Assembly: GCA_964464245.1 (NCBI GenBank)
Contig: CAYXFH010000057.1
Coordinates: forward strand, 1-26,493
DNA from: JAPLHV01 sp964464245
Lineage (GTDB): Bacteria; Caldisericota; JANLFM01
Length of the DNA: 26,493 bases
Reading direction: 5' to 3'
A program made the translations under genes and the position numbers. Under the pieces are notes generated by a model. The model saw nothing but the letters and a program-made list of their open reading frames with translations, made no database searches and was not told the DNA's origin. Every line of letters begins with the position of its first letter. Position 1 is the stretch's first letter. Of this stretch, positions 8,478 through 16,253 are shown one piece after another.

Positions 8478-9734
8478 ATGGACACCACCGCACATGAGAG
8501 GGTGGAGGCTTACTGCGGCACTTGCAGTCGAAGTCTCCCCTCGAATCGCTACCTGATCCGCTGCCCCCATTGCCGGGGACTCATTTACTTCCGTTACGAT
8601 TGGGATCATGTCCAGTTGCGGGAGAAGCCACATTCTATCTGGCGATTTAGCGATCTCTTGCCGATCCATCAGCTTGAGCACATTGTAAGCCTGGGGGAAG
8701 GCTCAACTCCTCTCGTTCGCAGCAATCTCAAGGAAGACGGCACGCTATTGCTGAAAAACGAAGCGCAGAATCCAACTGGCTCAGTAAAAGACCGGGCTAT
8801 GTCAGTAGGGATCAGCAAGGCGCGCGAACTCGGCATCAGTCGAGTGATGAACGCTTCCACCGGCTCAGCCGGCCTCTCCACTGCTGCCTACGCCGCCCGT
8901 GCCGGCATGCGCAGCGCGATCATCGTACCGCGTGGCGCCCCCTTTGAAAGGGTCGCGGCGATGGTTGCCTTCGGCGCCTTGGTCCTTCCCTTCGACGGCA
9001 CTATCTGGGAGGCGCTGCGTTTTTGTGAGCAAGCCGCCGGCGAGCTGGGAGCCTTCCAGTCCGCTACTTTGCGCCCAGTTAATCCATATCAAAACGAGGG
9101 CTCCAAAACGATTGCCTACGAGCTGTGGGAAGACCAGCCGGATCAGATTGATTGGGTGGTGGCGCCCCGCGGTTCTGCTGGGATACTTGCCGGTATCGCT
9201 CATGGTTTCGAGGATCTCCAGCGCCTTGGACTGGCCCATCGCATGCCGAAGATGGCGGCTGTCGAGTTGGCCCACCTGAATAGCATGGAGCAATCTTGGC
9301 GCGATGGAGACACCAGCGAGAAGAACCTGCGCCGCCTCGCTCTGACCCTTGACGAGGGGCAGCCGACCATCGCTGTGAAGTTGGCCCATGCCTATCCGGA
9401 TGATGGCGAGGAAGCGCTGTCCGTCATCGTGCAAAGCGACGGGGCCGTTGTATCGGTCAATGACCTGGAGATCACGGAAGCATTACAATCCGTGGCCAGG
9501 GCTGACGGACTTTTCATAGAACCTTCTTCCGCCGCCGCCTTGGCCGGGTATTCCAAACTCGTCTCTCGGCACACCATTCAACCTGGGGAACGAGTGGCCG
9601 TCATCCTGACAGGATCAGGCTTCCGTGAGATGAAAGTGATTGCAAGCATCCTGGAAGAGCCGATGTCGCTCTATGGGGAAACCAGCGCACGGGATCGATT
9701 GCAGCGTTTTTTCGCTCGAGCGGAGGGTGAGTGA
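8478..9734 (+). CDS. Threonine-synthase-like PLP enzyme with N-terminal zinc ribbon
   Basis: Fold-type II PLP enzyme of 418 residues. A short zinc ribbon (Cys13, Cys16, Cys29, Cys32) precedes the catalytic domain, as in many bacterial threonine synthases. The PLP lysine is Lys104 in NPTGSVKDRA. The phosphate-binding loop is altered to ASTGSAGLSTAAYAARAG, and the C-terminal IEPSSAAALAGYSKL and VILTGSG motifs are conserved. In this catabolic run it may act as a lyase or deaminase rather than in threonine synthesis; homologues such as cysteate synthase or diaminopropionate ammonia-lyase show how far the family drifts. Its stop overlaps the next GTG start. Confidence 0.8.
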   Translation: MDTTAHERVEAYCGTCSRSLPSNRYLIRCPHCRGLIYFRYDWDHVQLREKPHSIWRFSDLLPIHQLEHIVSLGEGSTPLVRSNLKEDGTLLLKNEAQNPTGSVKDRAMSVGISKARELGISRVMNASTGSAGLSTAAYAARAGMRSAIIVPRGAPFERVAAMVAFGALVLPFDGTIWEALRFCEQAAGELGAFQSATLRPVNPYQNEGSKTIAYELWEDQPDQIDWVVAPRGSAGILAGIAHGFEDLQRLGLAHRMPKMAAVELAHLNSMEQSWRDGDTSEKNLRRLALTLDEGQPTIAVKLAHAYPDDGEEALSVIVQSDGAVVSVNDLEITEALQSVARADGLFIEPSSAAALAGYSKLVSRHTIQPGERVAVILTGSGFREMKVIASILEEPMSLYGETSARDRLQRFFARAEGE

Positions 9735-11176
9735 GCAGCGCGACGCCCCTCGTCATCCTGCAACCTTCCCTACACCAGGGGGACCCACAGGAAATGACGG
9801 ATGACCCCGATACGCTCAGTCTGCGCGCGGCCATGTACGAATCTTTGGTGCGGCGAGATCTTCAAGGGCGAATCGTGCCGGCGTTGGCACAGCAATGGGA
9901 GATCTCCGAAGACGCCCGGCAATGGACTTTTCACTTGCATCAGGGTGTTCGGTTTCACGATGGGCAAACGTTGAGTGCTGGTGATGTGCTTTTTTCCCTG
10001 GAGCGAGGCTTGGCGCCAGACAGGGGTGGGGAACTGGGAACCACCGGCGTCTTGGCCTCCTATTTCCGAGGGGCGAGCTGGCGAGAATTGGATCAGGGAT
10101 CCGTCCAGACGACACTGGCAGAGCCCAATGCCGATCTGCTCAGCGTCTTGTTGGAGATCCCCATCCTCTCCAGGAGAGCGGTGGAGCGGGATGATATAGG
10201 GGTGGCGGGCAGCGGGCCATTTCGTCTTAAGCATCAAGGGCCGCGCGAAATCCTGATGGAGTTATTCCCCTCCTATCGGGAGGAGCTTCCAATCTCCAGT
10301 CTTCTTTGGCGAGAACAACCCGATCCCGAAAAAAGAGAGCATGCCTGGCAGCGAGAAGAAGCAGACCTGGTCTCTTGCATACGCCCAGTAAGGGGAGTAG
10401 GGGAGGGAAAAACCTTACGCCAGAATGGGTCGCTCTGCATGGTCCTTTTCTGTAATTTCCAGGGAGGGGCTCTTCGAGACATCAAAGTCCGCCAAGCGTT
10501 GAACTGGGCTACCGATCGTGAAGAGCTAGTGAAGACGGTACTGGGAGGCGCCGGCATCCCTTTGGGTGGACCGCTCTCGCCCTGGCATTACGGCTTCGAC
10601 CCGAGTATCCCCACCTATGGTTACGACCCGGAACGCGCCCGTCAGCTCCTGGCGGAGGCGGGGCATGCCGATGGTTTGGCATTGACGATGATGGCTCCTA
10701 CCTCGCAGCCGGTAGAGTCACCGCGGCTGGCAGTGGCCCTGAAAGGACAATGGGCGAAGCTGCGGATCCAGCTTGAGATCCGCTACGTTTCCCCCCGGGA
10801 ACTGTACGCAGAACAAGTGCGGGCCAAGCGCTTCGGCGACCTCTGCCTGTTCGATTCCAGTCCGCTTAGCTCCTCTCGAGTCTTGCGGGAGAAATTCCAA
10901 TCCAACCCTCCCGGACCCTGGTGGCAAGGGTGGCACTCGCAAGAGGTGGACGCCTGGCTCGGCCAAGCCGCCGCCACACCGAACGATGAAGCCAGGCAAG
11001 GGCTCTATCGAAAGGCTTACCGATGTATCGTCGAGAGCGCGCCGTGGATTTTCCTCTACCGTCCCGCATTTTTCTGGGGCCTGGGGGAACGCTTGTCAGG
11101 CTGGGGGATTGGACCGGACCGAATCGCCCGCTTTCTCCCGTCTTCTTTTGATTCCCCGCCATCGAGGGATTCATGA
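9731..11176 (+). CDS. Family-5 extracellular solute-binding protein-like, no signal peptide
   Basis: The 481-residue protein has the SBP_bac_5 (peptide/nickel/opine-binding) fold signature: WEISEDARQWTFHLHQGVRFHDG, DIKVRQALNWATDREELV near residue 255, and YGYDPERARQLLAEAGH. The N-terminus (MSSATPLVILQPSLHQGDP) goes straight into the first beta strand with no hydrophobic signal, no lipobox and no Tat motif, so the product should be cytoplasmic. The GTG at 9731 overlaps the upstream stop and has GGAGGG just before it. No family-5 permease or ATPase genes are nearby. It could be a soluble ligand sensor or chaperone (compare the ligand domain of SgrR), or a component whose signal was lost. Confidence 0.8.
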   Translation: MSSATPLVILQPSLHQGDPQEMTDDPDTLSLRAAMYESLVRRDLQGRIVPALAQQWEISEDARQWTFHLHQGVRFHDGQTLSAGDVLFSLERGLAPDRGGELGTTGVLASYFRGASWRELDQGSVQTTLAEPNADLLSVLLEIPILSRRAVERDDIGVAGSGPFRLKHQGPREILMELFPSYREELPISSLLWREQPDPEKREHAWQREEADLVSCIRPVRGVGEGKTLRQNGSLCMVLFCNFQGGALRDIKVRQALNWATDREELVKTVLGGAGIPLGGPLSPWHYGFDPSIPTYGYDPERARQLLAEAGHADGLALTMMAPTSQPVESPRLAVALKGQWAKLRIQLEIRYVSPRELYAEQVRAKRFGDLCLFDSSPLSSSRVLREKFQSNPPGPWWQGWHSQEVDAWLGQAAATPNDEARQGLYRKAYRCIVESAPWIFLYRPAFFWGLGERLSGWGIGPDRIARFLPSSFDSPPSRDS

Positions 11177-12318
11177 ACAGGTTCTCGCTGCCGCGTGCTA
11201 TCAAGTTGCCGCAGGCGAACACGCTACCGCAGGCGAACACGCTACCGCAGGCGAACACGCTACCGCAGGCGAACTTGTCGCCGATCGCCATTTGGGAAGC
11301 ACGATCCCGCCTCTACCCCTACATCTTGCGAACGCCTCTCTTGTATTCACAGGACTTAAGCGCTCGGTTTGGCGCCCCCATCTATCTGAAGATGGAGTGC
11401 TGGCAGCATTGCGGTAGTTTCAAGATTCGCGGTCTGCTCAACCGAGTTCTCTCCCTCCCATCCGAGCGAGGGGAGAGTGGTTTGGCAGCCTCCTCTTGCG
11501 GGAACCAGGGAATTGCCCTTGCCTATGTGGGAGGTTTGTTTCAGCTACCAGTCACCATTTTCCTGCCTACCGAAGCGGATCCAGAAAAAGTCACAAGCAT
11601 TCAGGCGCTGGGCGGAGAGACCATCGTTACTGGAGAGTCCCTCCCCGATGCTTTCAAAGAGGCTCAATCTTTTGCGGCAAGAACGGGCCGAACCCTTATC
11701 TATCACGACCATCCGGCAGTCATGGCAGGTCACGGAACTGTCGGCTTGGAGATCCTGGAAGACTTGCCTGACGTGGAGCAGATCCTTGTCCCGATTGGCG
11801 CTGGCGGTCTTTGTTCCGGCATCGCAACCGCCGTCAAGGCCAGCTCGCCGTCTTGTTCCATCATTGGCGTGGAACCGGCCAGCGCGCCGGGCGCTTACCT
11901 TTCTCTGCAAGAAGGAAGATGCCTGGAACGAATCGCCACCAAGCCTTCTTTGGCTGATGGTCTGCTCGGGGGGCCTAGTCCAGTCACCTTTCGGCTCTTA
12001 TCTCTTTTCCTAGAGCAAGTCGCCTTGGCGGAAGAAGAGGAGATCTTGCAAGCCATGGCACTCTTGCAGAAAAGCGAGCAGGTATTGGTGGAAGGGTCTG
12101 GAGCCGTCGGCCTGGCCGTACTTTTGTCCGGCCAGGTAAAGGCAACCAAAAAGAGGACGGTTCTGGTCATCACCGGAAGGAATGTCAGCCAGAAACAGTG
12201 GAACCAGGTCAGGACTCGCTGCCGCGGGCTATCAAGCTGCCGCGGGCTGTCTAGCCTCGCAAGTGAATCCGCCTCTTTGAAAATAGGGGTTGCCCCGCAG
12301 GAGAAGGGTCATGGGTAA
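11173..12318 (+). CDS. Threonine/serine dehydratase-like PLP enzyme with repeat-derived termini
   Basis: Fold-type II PLP enzyme, 381 residues, related to biosynthetic and catabolic threonine dehydratase and serine racemase. PLP Lys84 lies in CGSFKIRG, and the glycine loop is VPIGAGGLCSG. The canonical SSGNHG loop reads SSCGNQG here. Residues 6-35 are built of 18-bp units (LPRAIK, then LPQANT-type repeats), and residues 350-361 near the C-terminus (CRGLSSCRGLSS) come from the same repeat family; the paralogue at 12311 lacks both. The catalytic core aligns along its length with that paralogue. The ATG overlaps the upstream stop. Likely chemistry is beta-elimination of hydroxy-amino acids to 2-oxo acids and ammonia, but the altered Gly/His loop leaves the substrate open. 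Confidence 0.85.
   Translation: MNRFSLPRAIKLPQANTLPQANTLPQANTLPQANLSPIAIWEARSRLYPYILRTPLLYSQDLSARFGAPIYLKMECWQHCGSFKIRGLLNRVLSLPSERGESGLAASSCGNQGIALAYVGGLFQLPVTIFLPTEADPEKVTSIQALGGETIVTGESLPDAFKEAQSFAARTGRTLIYHDHPAVMAGHGTVGLEILEDLPDVEQILVPIGAGGLCSGIATAVKASSPSCSIIGVEPASAPGAYLSLQEGRCLERIATKPSLADGLLGGPSPVTFRLLSLFLEQVALAEEEEILQAMALLQKSEQVLVEGSGAVGLAVLLSGQVKATKKRTVLVITGRNVSQKQWNQVRTRCRGLSSCRGLSSLASESASLKIGVAPQEKGHG
11188..11277 (+). repeat. Five in-frame 18-bp tandem units in the PLP enzyme N-terminus
   Basis: Units lie at 11188, 11206, 11224, 11242 and 11260. The first is CTGCCGCGTGCTATCAAG; the third is CTACCGCAGGCGAACACG. They encode LPRAIK, LPQANT three times and LPQANL. On the opposite strand the first unit reads CTTGATAGCACGCGGCAG, a member of the dispersed family seen between genes elsewhere in the window. 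Confidence 0.9.
12219..12254 (+). repeat. Two 18-bp dispersed-repeat units in the PLP enzyme C-terminus
   Basis: CTGCCGCGGGCTATCAAG (12219-12236) is followed directly by CTGCCGCGGGCTGTCTAG (12237-12254). Reversed, they match the intergenic units downstream of the RidA gene and upstream of the PPC gene. They are read through in frame, giving CRGLSSCRGLSS near the end of the protein. Confidence 0.88.
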
Positions 12319-13279
12319 GGAAGTGGAATTTCGAATCAGTGAGATCTGGAAAGCGCGCCACAGGATCGCGCCATACGCTCGCCATACCCCCTTGTTGTAT
12401 TCCCCAGCCCAGAGCGAAAGATGTCGGGCGCCTATCTATCTGAAGATGGAGTGCTGGCAGACCTGCGGATGCTTTAAAATTCGAGGCGCAAGCAACATGG
12501 TAGCGGCTCTTTCCCAAGAAGAAAGACAACGTGGTTTAGTGACGACCTCCAGCGGCAATCATGGTATCGCCCTGGCTTATGCCGCGACCTTCTTTGGCAG
12601 ACCGGCCGTGCGTGTCTTCATGCCCCTAGGGGCTGATCCCACCAAAGTGAAGAAGGTGCGAGCTCTCGGCGCGGAGATTGTCTTCTCCGGAGTTACCTAT
12701 GCTGAAGCGTATGAACAGGCGCAGACATTTGTTGCAGCAACCGGCGCTACCTACGTCCATTCCCACGCGCATCCTTGGATCATCGCCGGCCAGGGAACCA
12801 TCGGACTGGAGATATTGGAGGATTTGCCGGATGTCGAGAGGATCGTGGTCCCCATCGGTGGGGGTGGGTTGATCTCCGGGATCGCAGCCGCTGTCAAAGC
12901 CTACAGTCCCGGGGTCCACATCCTGGGTGTGGAACCGGAGGCGGCGCCAGGCGCTTTCCTATCCTTGCGGGATGGAGTAGCGCATGAGCGAATCGAGACC
13001 CAGAAGTCCATCGCGGACGGTTTGCTGGGAGGATTCGGGGGATTGCCTTTCTCGATCAGCCGGGAATTAATCGAGCGGGTGGCACTGGTCTCCGATCAGG
13101 AGATCGTGCCTGCCATGAAACTGCTCCAAAAAGAAGAGCACTTGATGGTAGAGGCAGCTGCCGCGGTTGGCTTGGCCGCCATATTAGCCGGGAAGGTTGA
13201 GTTAAACGGCCAGAAGACAGTGATCATCCTCACCAGCCGTAATATTGATGCAGTTAAATACCAAGAACTGGTTCAATGA
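12311..13279 (+). CDS. Threonine/serine dehydratase-like PLP enzyme (second copy)
   Basis: Fold-type II PLP enzyme of 322 residues, tandem paralogue of the gene at 11173. PLP Lys56 is in CGCFKIRG, the substrate loop is the canonical TSSGNHGIALAY, and the phosphate loop is VPIGGGGLISG. It lacks the C-terminal ACT-like regulatory domain of biosynthetic IlvA, so it fits a catabolic dehydratase or serine/threonine racemase. The ATG at 12311 is preceded by AGGAG at 7-base spacing and overlaps the upstream gene by 8 bases; a frame-compatible TTG at 12290 is less likely. The next gene encodes RidA, which hydrolyses the reactive enamine/imine made by such dehydratases, and this supports the assignment. 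Confidence 0.88.
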   Translation: MGKEVEFRISEIWKARHRIAPYARHTPLLYSPAQSERCRAPIYLKMECWQTCGCFKIRGASNMVAALSQEERQRGLVTTSSGNHGIALAYAATFFGRPAVRVFMPLGADPTKVKKVRALGAEIVFSGVTYAEAYEQAQTFVAATGATYVHSHAHPWIIAGQGTIGLEILEDLPDVERIVVPIGGGGLISGIAAAVKAYSPGVHILGVEPEAAPGAFLSLRDGVAHERIETQKSIADGLLGGFGGLPFSISRELIERVALVSDQEIVPAMKLLQKEEHLMVEAAAAVGLAAILAGKVELNGQKTVIILTSRNIDAVKYQELVQ

Positions 13280-13292
13280 AAGCGAGGTCGAA

Positions 13293-13688
13293 ATGAGCGA
13301 AAGCTGCAAACATCACCGAGGTATCGTCTCAAAGCCCTTATCACCGAACCTGCCTTTCTCCCTGGCAGTTACATTCGGACCCTTTGTTTTCGTCTCCGGC
13401 ATCGTCGGACGCAATCATACCACCGGCGAGATTGTCACAGGAGACATTGAAGCCCAGACCCGCCAGGCCATGGAGAACATTCGCCATCAGTTGGAGCTGG
13501 CCGGAAGTTCGCTGGAGCGTGTGCTGAAAGTCACCATTTTTTTGACCGACATGAAGCTCTTTAAGAAGATGAATGAGGCCTATTGCTCCTTCTTTGCAGA
13601 GGACTACCCTGCACGCAGCTGTGTTGAGGTCTCTGCCGTTCCTGACCCTGAGGCGTTGGTCGAGATCGAGTGCATTGCCGGATGCTAG
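13293..13688 (+). CDS. RidA/YjgF/TdcF family enamine/imine deaminase
   Basis: A 131-residue trimer-forming cytosolic protein. It carries the family signature near the C-terminus (PARSCVEVSAVPDPEALVEIECIA), including the arginine that binds the carboxylate of 2-imino acids, and the earlier GPFVFVSGIVGR strand. RidA proteins speed release of ammonia from 2-aminoacrylate or 2-aminocrotonate produced by PLP dehydratases, which fits its place directly after two such genes. The ATG at 13293 has GAGG upstream. The stop TAG at 13686-13688 lies inside the first unit of a downstream tandem repeat, so the repeat sets the C-terminus. Confidence 0.9.
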   Translation: MSESCKHHRGIVSKPLSPNLPFSLAVTFGPFVFVSGIVGRNHTTGEIVTGDIEAQTRQAMENIRHQLELAGSSLERVLKVTIFLTDMKLFKKMNEAYCSFFAEDYPARSCVEVSAVPDPEALVEIECIAGC

Positions 13689-13720
13689 ACAGCTCGCGGC
13701 AGCTAGACAGCTCGCGGCAG
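13684..13720. repeat. Tandem pair of the 18-bp dispersed repeat after RidA
   Basis: GCTAGACAGCTCGCGGCA occurs twice back to back (13684-13701 and 13702-13719), followed by GCGTGTCC. The first copy overlaps and supplies the RidA stop codon. The unit matches the reverse complement of 12237-12254 closely. Confidence 0.9.
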
Positions 13721-13761
13721 CGTGTCCCGTAATGCCCCTGCCGAAAGGAGCGAACGAGTGA

Positions 13762-15123
13762 ATGTATGATTACGTGATCCACGGCGGACTTGTGGTGAAC
13801 GAGAACGGCGTGCAGAGGGCCGATGTAGGCGTACGAGGAGAGAAGATCGCCGCCGTGACCGCCACCATTGATCCCCGCGAGGGAAAGAAGAGCCGAGATG
13901 CCGGTGGTCTGCTGGTCTTCCCCGGGATCATCGACCCGCATAGCCACCCGGTCTACGAAGATCTCATCGACAATACAGCGCTGGCTGCCGCATACGGTGG
14001 GACCACGCACATGATTCACTACGCCTATGTCAAGCCGGGGCAGGCGATGCTGGAGACGATCCAGTGGTTCAAAGAGCAGGGCTTGGCACATTCAGTACTG
14101 GATTTCAGCCTGCATGCCGGTTTTTTTGATGCACCCAATCAAATCCCCCTCATTCCCGAGATGTTCAAGCTGGGTGTGACCTCCGGGAAGATCTTCATGG
14201 CCTATGCCAAGCTGAAGTGGATGACCGATGACTATTGGTTAATGGCTGCCGCCGACATCCTTGCCGAATCCGGCGGGTTGCTGATGGTGCATGCTGAGAA
14301 TGGATTGGCCAACGACTATTTGGAGGACAAATACTTAGTCAAGGAGGGGCGTTCCCAGAAGGAAGTCTTCCTGATGACCAATCCGGACAGGCTGGAGGCA
14401 GAGGCTGTCAACCGCGCCGCGCAGATCGCTCAAGTAGCTGGGTGCCCGCTCTACGTGGTACACAACTCGGCAGGGCTGAATATGGAGGTAGTCCGCCGCT
14501 TGAAGGGCGAGGGAATGCGTCTCTATGCAGAGACCTGCCCGCAATACCTCTGCTTGAATCATGATGTCTACCAGCGCTTCGGAGCGTTGGCCAAGGTCGG
14601 TCCCCCGATCCGCACCGAGAAGGATCGCTTGGCTCTCTGGCAAGGCGTGGCAGATGGCGCCATTGACCTGATCGGCTCGGATCACGCCGCCAAGGCCAAG
14701 GGGTTGGAGGATGATTTCACCCGTGCTCCTTATGGCTCGCCGGAGTGCGAGACCGTCCTGACGCTGATCTATGACGAGGGGATCAACAAGGGGTGGATCT
14801 CCTTGCCTCGCTTGGTCAAGATCCTCTCGGCCAATCCAGCCAAGGTGTTTGGCCTCTACCCGCAAAAGGGACTCATCGCCCCAGGCTCGGATGCCGACCT
14901 GGTTCTCTTTGACCCCTCCCGTCAACACACGATAACGCATCAGGAGATGCACACTCACGTCGGGTATACGCTCTTCCACGGGCGCGAGGTGCTGGGACAA
15001 CCGGTTTTCAGCATGCAGCGCGGCCATGAACTGCTGGTCGATGGGCAAGTAGTCCTCCCGCCTGGAAATGCTCGTTTCTACCCGACCCAGGCTGGCCGGG
15101 TCGACCCTCTTGAGCTTCGCTGA
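13762..15123 (+). CDS. Hydantoinase/dihydropyrimidinase-family cyclic amidohydrolase
   Basis: Cytosolic binuclear-metal amidohydrolase, 453 residues, that opens hydantoins or dihydropyrimidines to N-carbamoyl amino acids. All metal ligands can be placed: His60 and His62 (DPHSHP), Lys143 for carboxylation (SGKIFMAY), His177 (MVHAENG), His234 (VVHNSA) and Asp307 (IGSDHAA). The ALWQGVADGAIDLIGSDH stretch is typical of dihydropyrimidinase/D-hydantoinase rather than dihydroorotase. AAAGGAG precedes the ATG at 13762. With the racemase at 3920 and the carbamoyltransferase at 16250 it suggests hydantoin or dihydropyrimidine breakdown; the ring substrate is not known. Confidence 0.9.
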   Translation: MYDYVIHGGLVVNENGVQRADVGVRGEKIAAVTATIDPREGKKSRDAGGLLVFPGIIDPHSHPVYEDLIDNTALAAAYGGTTHMIHYAYVKPGQAMLETIQWFKEQGLAHSVLDFSLHAGFFDAPNQIPLIPEMFKLGVTSGKIFMAYAKLKWMTDDYWLMAAADILAESGGLLMVHAENGLANDYLEDKYLVKEGRSQKEVFLMTNPDRLEAEAVNRAAQIAQVAGCPLYVVHNSAGLNMEVVRRLKGEGMRLYAETCPQYLCLNHDVYQRFGALAKVGPPIRTEKDRLALWQGVADGAIDLIGSDHAAKAKGLEDDFTRAPYGSPECETVLTLIYDEGINKGWISLPRLVKILSANPAKVFGLYPQKGLIAPGSDADLVLFDPSRQHTITHQEMHTHVGYTLFHGREVLGQPVFSMQRGHELLVDGQVVLPPGNARFYPTQAGRVDPLELR

Positions 15124-15161
15124 CCGGAGGTGGGCAGATTCTGCTCAGAAAGGAAGTAACA

Positions 15162-16253
15162 ATGATTGCATTCACCCGCGGCGTCCCTGATCACACCGCT
15201 TTTCCCTTGGAAGAGTTAAGCCTGTGTGCGCAGGAGGCAATGACCCATGACCATGACGCCATTCTGCCCTATGCCGGCTCTCGAGGATTTCCGCTTCTAC
15301 GGGAATGGGTAGCAGAGACCAATGGTGGAAGCCCGGACCAAATCCTCATTAGCCATGGAGCTTTGCAGATCCTCGATTTCATTGCCACCGCCTACGCTCC
15401 GGATGGCGCTGCCGTCCTGGTCGAGCAACCCTCCTATGACCGAGCCGTGACCGTCTTTCGCAGGGCTGGCTGCAAGGTGGTGGGAGTGCCGATGGAAGAG
15501 GACGGGATCAATTTGGAAGCGCTGGTGGAATTGGGCCGGCGGAGCAATCCGGCGCTCTTCTATGTGATCCCCGATTTCCAAAACCCCTCCGGGGCGACCC
15601 TTTCCCTTTCCAAACGGCAAGCTCTTGCCGCTTGGGCCGTGGAACATGGTTGTTTGCTGGTGGAGGACATCCCCTATCGTCGACTGCGCTACCAGGGGGT
15701 GGATCTCCCCACTCTCCGCTCATTTGCGCCGGAGCAGACCATTCAGCTCTCCTCTTTCAGCAAGCTGCTCAGCCCCGGGCTGCGAGTGGGAACAGCGTTC
15801 GGCCCTTTGGAGCAGATCAATCGACTGGCCAAAGTGGCTGAAGACACCTACATCACACCCTCGTTGCTTAGCCAAGCTTTGGTCTACCGCTTTCTCGCCC
15901 ATGGCTGGCTGGATCACCAAGTGCAACGATTGCAAGAGCTCTACGGTCCGCGATTGGAAGCAATGCTGGGCGTTTTGCAGGAAGAGATGAGCGACTTGGC
16001 TGATTGGGTACACCCACAGGGAGGTTTCTTCGTCGGCCTGACCTTGAGAAGCGAGATCCGGGCTGACGCCCTTCTGGCCAAGGGAAAGGAAGTCGGGCTG
16101 ATACTCAGCGACGGGAGAGGTTTCTACGCCAATGGAGCGGGTGATCGTTTCGTTCGCTTGCCCTTCTGCGCCCTTAGCCCCGATGAGATTCGAAGCGGTA
16201 TCCAATCCCTCGCCGAAATCGTGCGCGGGTTGGCACAAGGAGGAACACCATGA
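15162..16253 (+). CDS. Class I/II PLP aminotransferase (2-aminoadipate/MocR-like domain)
   Basis: Fold-type I aminotransferase of 363 residues. Motifs include YAGSRGFPLLREWV, the PDFQNPSGATLS cofactor loop, EDIPYRRLRY and PLP Lys201 in SSFSKLLSPGLRVG. This is the LysN/2-aminoadipate-like subgroup, which also forms the C-terminal domain of MocR regulators, but no GntR DNA-binding domain precedes it. It probably converts amino acids to 2-oxo acids for the IOR encoded upstream; broad specificity for aromatic and branched amino acids is usual in the group. AAAGGAAG lies before the ATG. The stop overlaps the carbamoyltransferase start (ATGA). Confidence 0.88.
   Translation: MIAFTRGVPDHTAFPLEELSLCAQEAMTHDHDAILPYAGSRGFPLLREWVAETNGGSPDQILISHGALQILDFIATAYAPDGAAVLVEQPSYDRAVTVFRRAGCKVVGVPMEEDGINLEALVELGRRSNPALFYVIPDFQNPSGATLSLSKRQALAAWAVEHGCLLVEDIPYRRLRYQGVDLPTLRSFAPEQTIQLSSFSKLLSPGLRVGTAFGPLEQINRLAKVAEDTYITPSLLSQALVYRFLAHGWLDHQVQRLQELYGPRLEAMLGVLQEEMSDLADWVHPQGGFFVGLTLRSEIRADALLAKGKEVGLILSDGRGFYANGAGDRFVRLPFCALSPDEIRSGIQSLAEIVRGLAQGGTP

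Noticed and set aside
11188..11277. Non-coding minisatellite or CRISPR
   Set aside because: The 18-bp units are contiguous and keep an open frame that joins a conserved enzyme; no spacers.
13762..15123. Type I dihydroorotase
   Set aside because: Active-site surroundings (SGKIFMAY, ALWQG, no DPHVHLR) match hydantoinase/dihydropyrimidinase.
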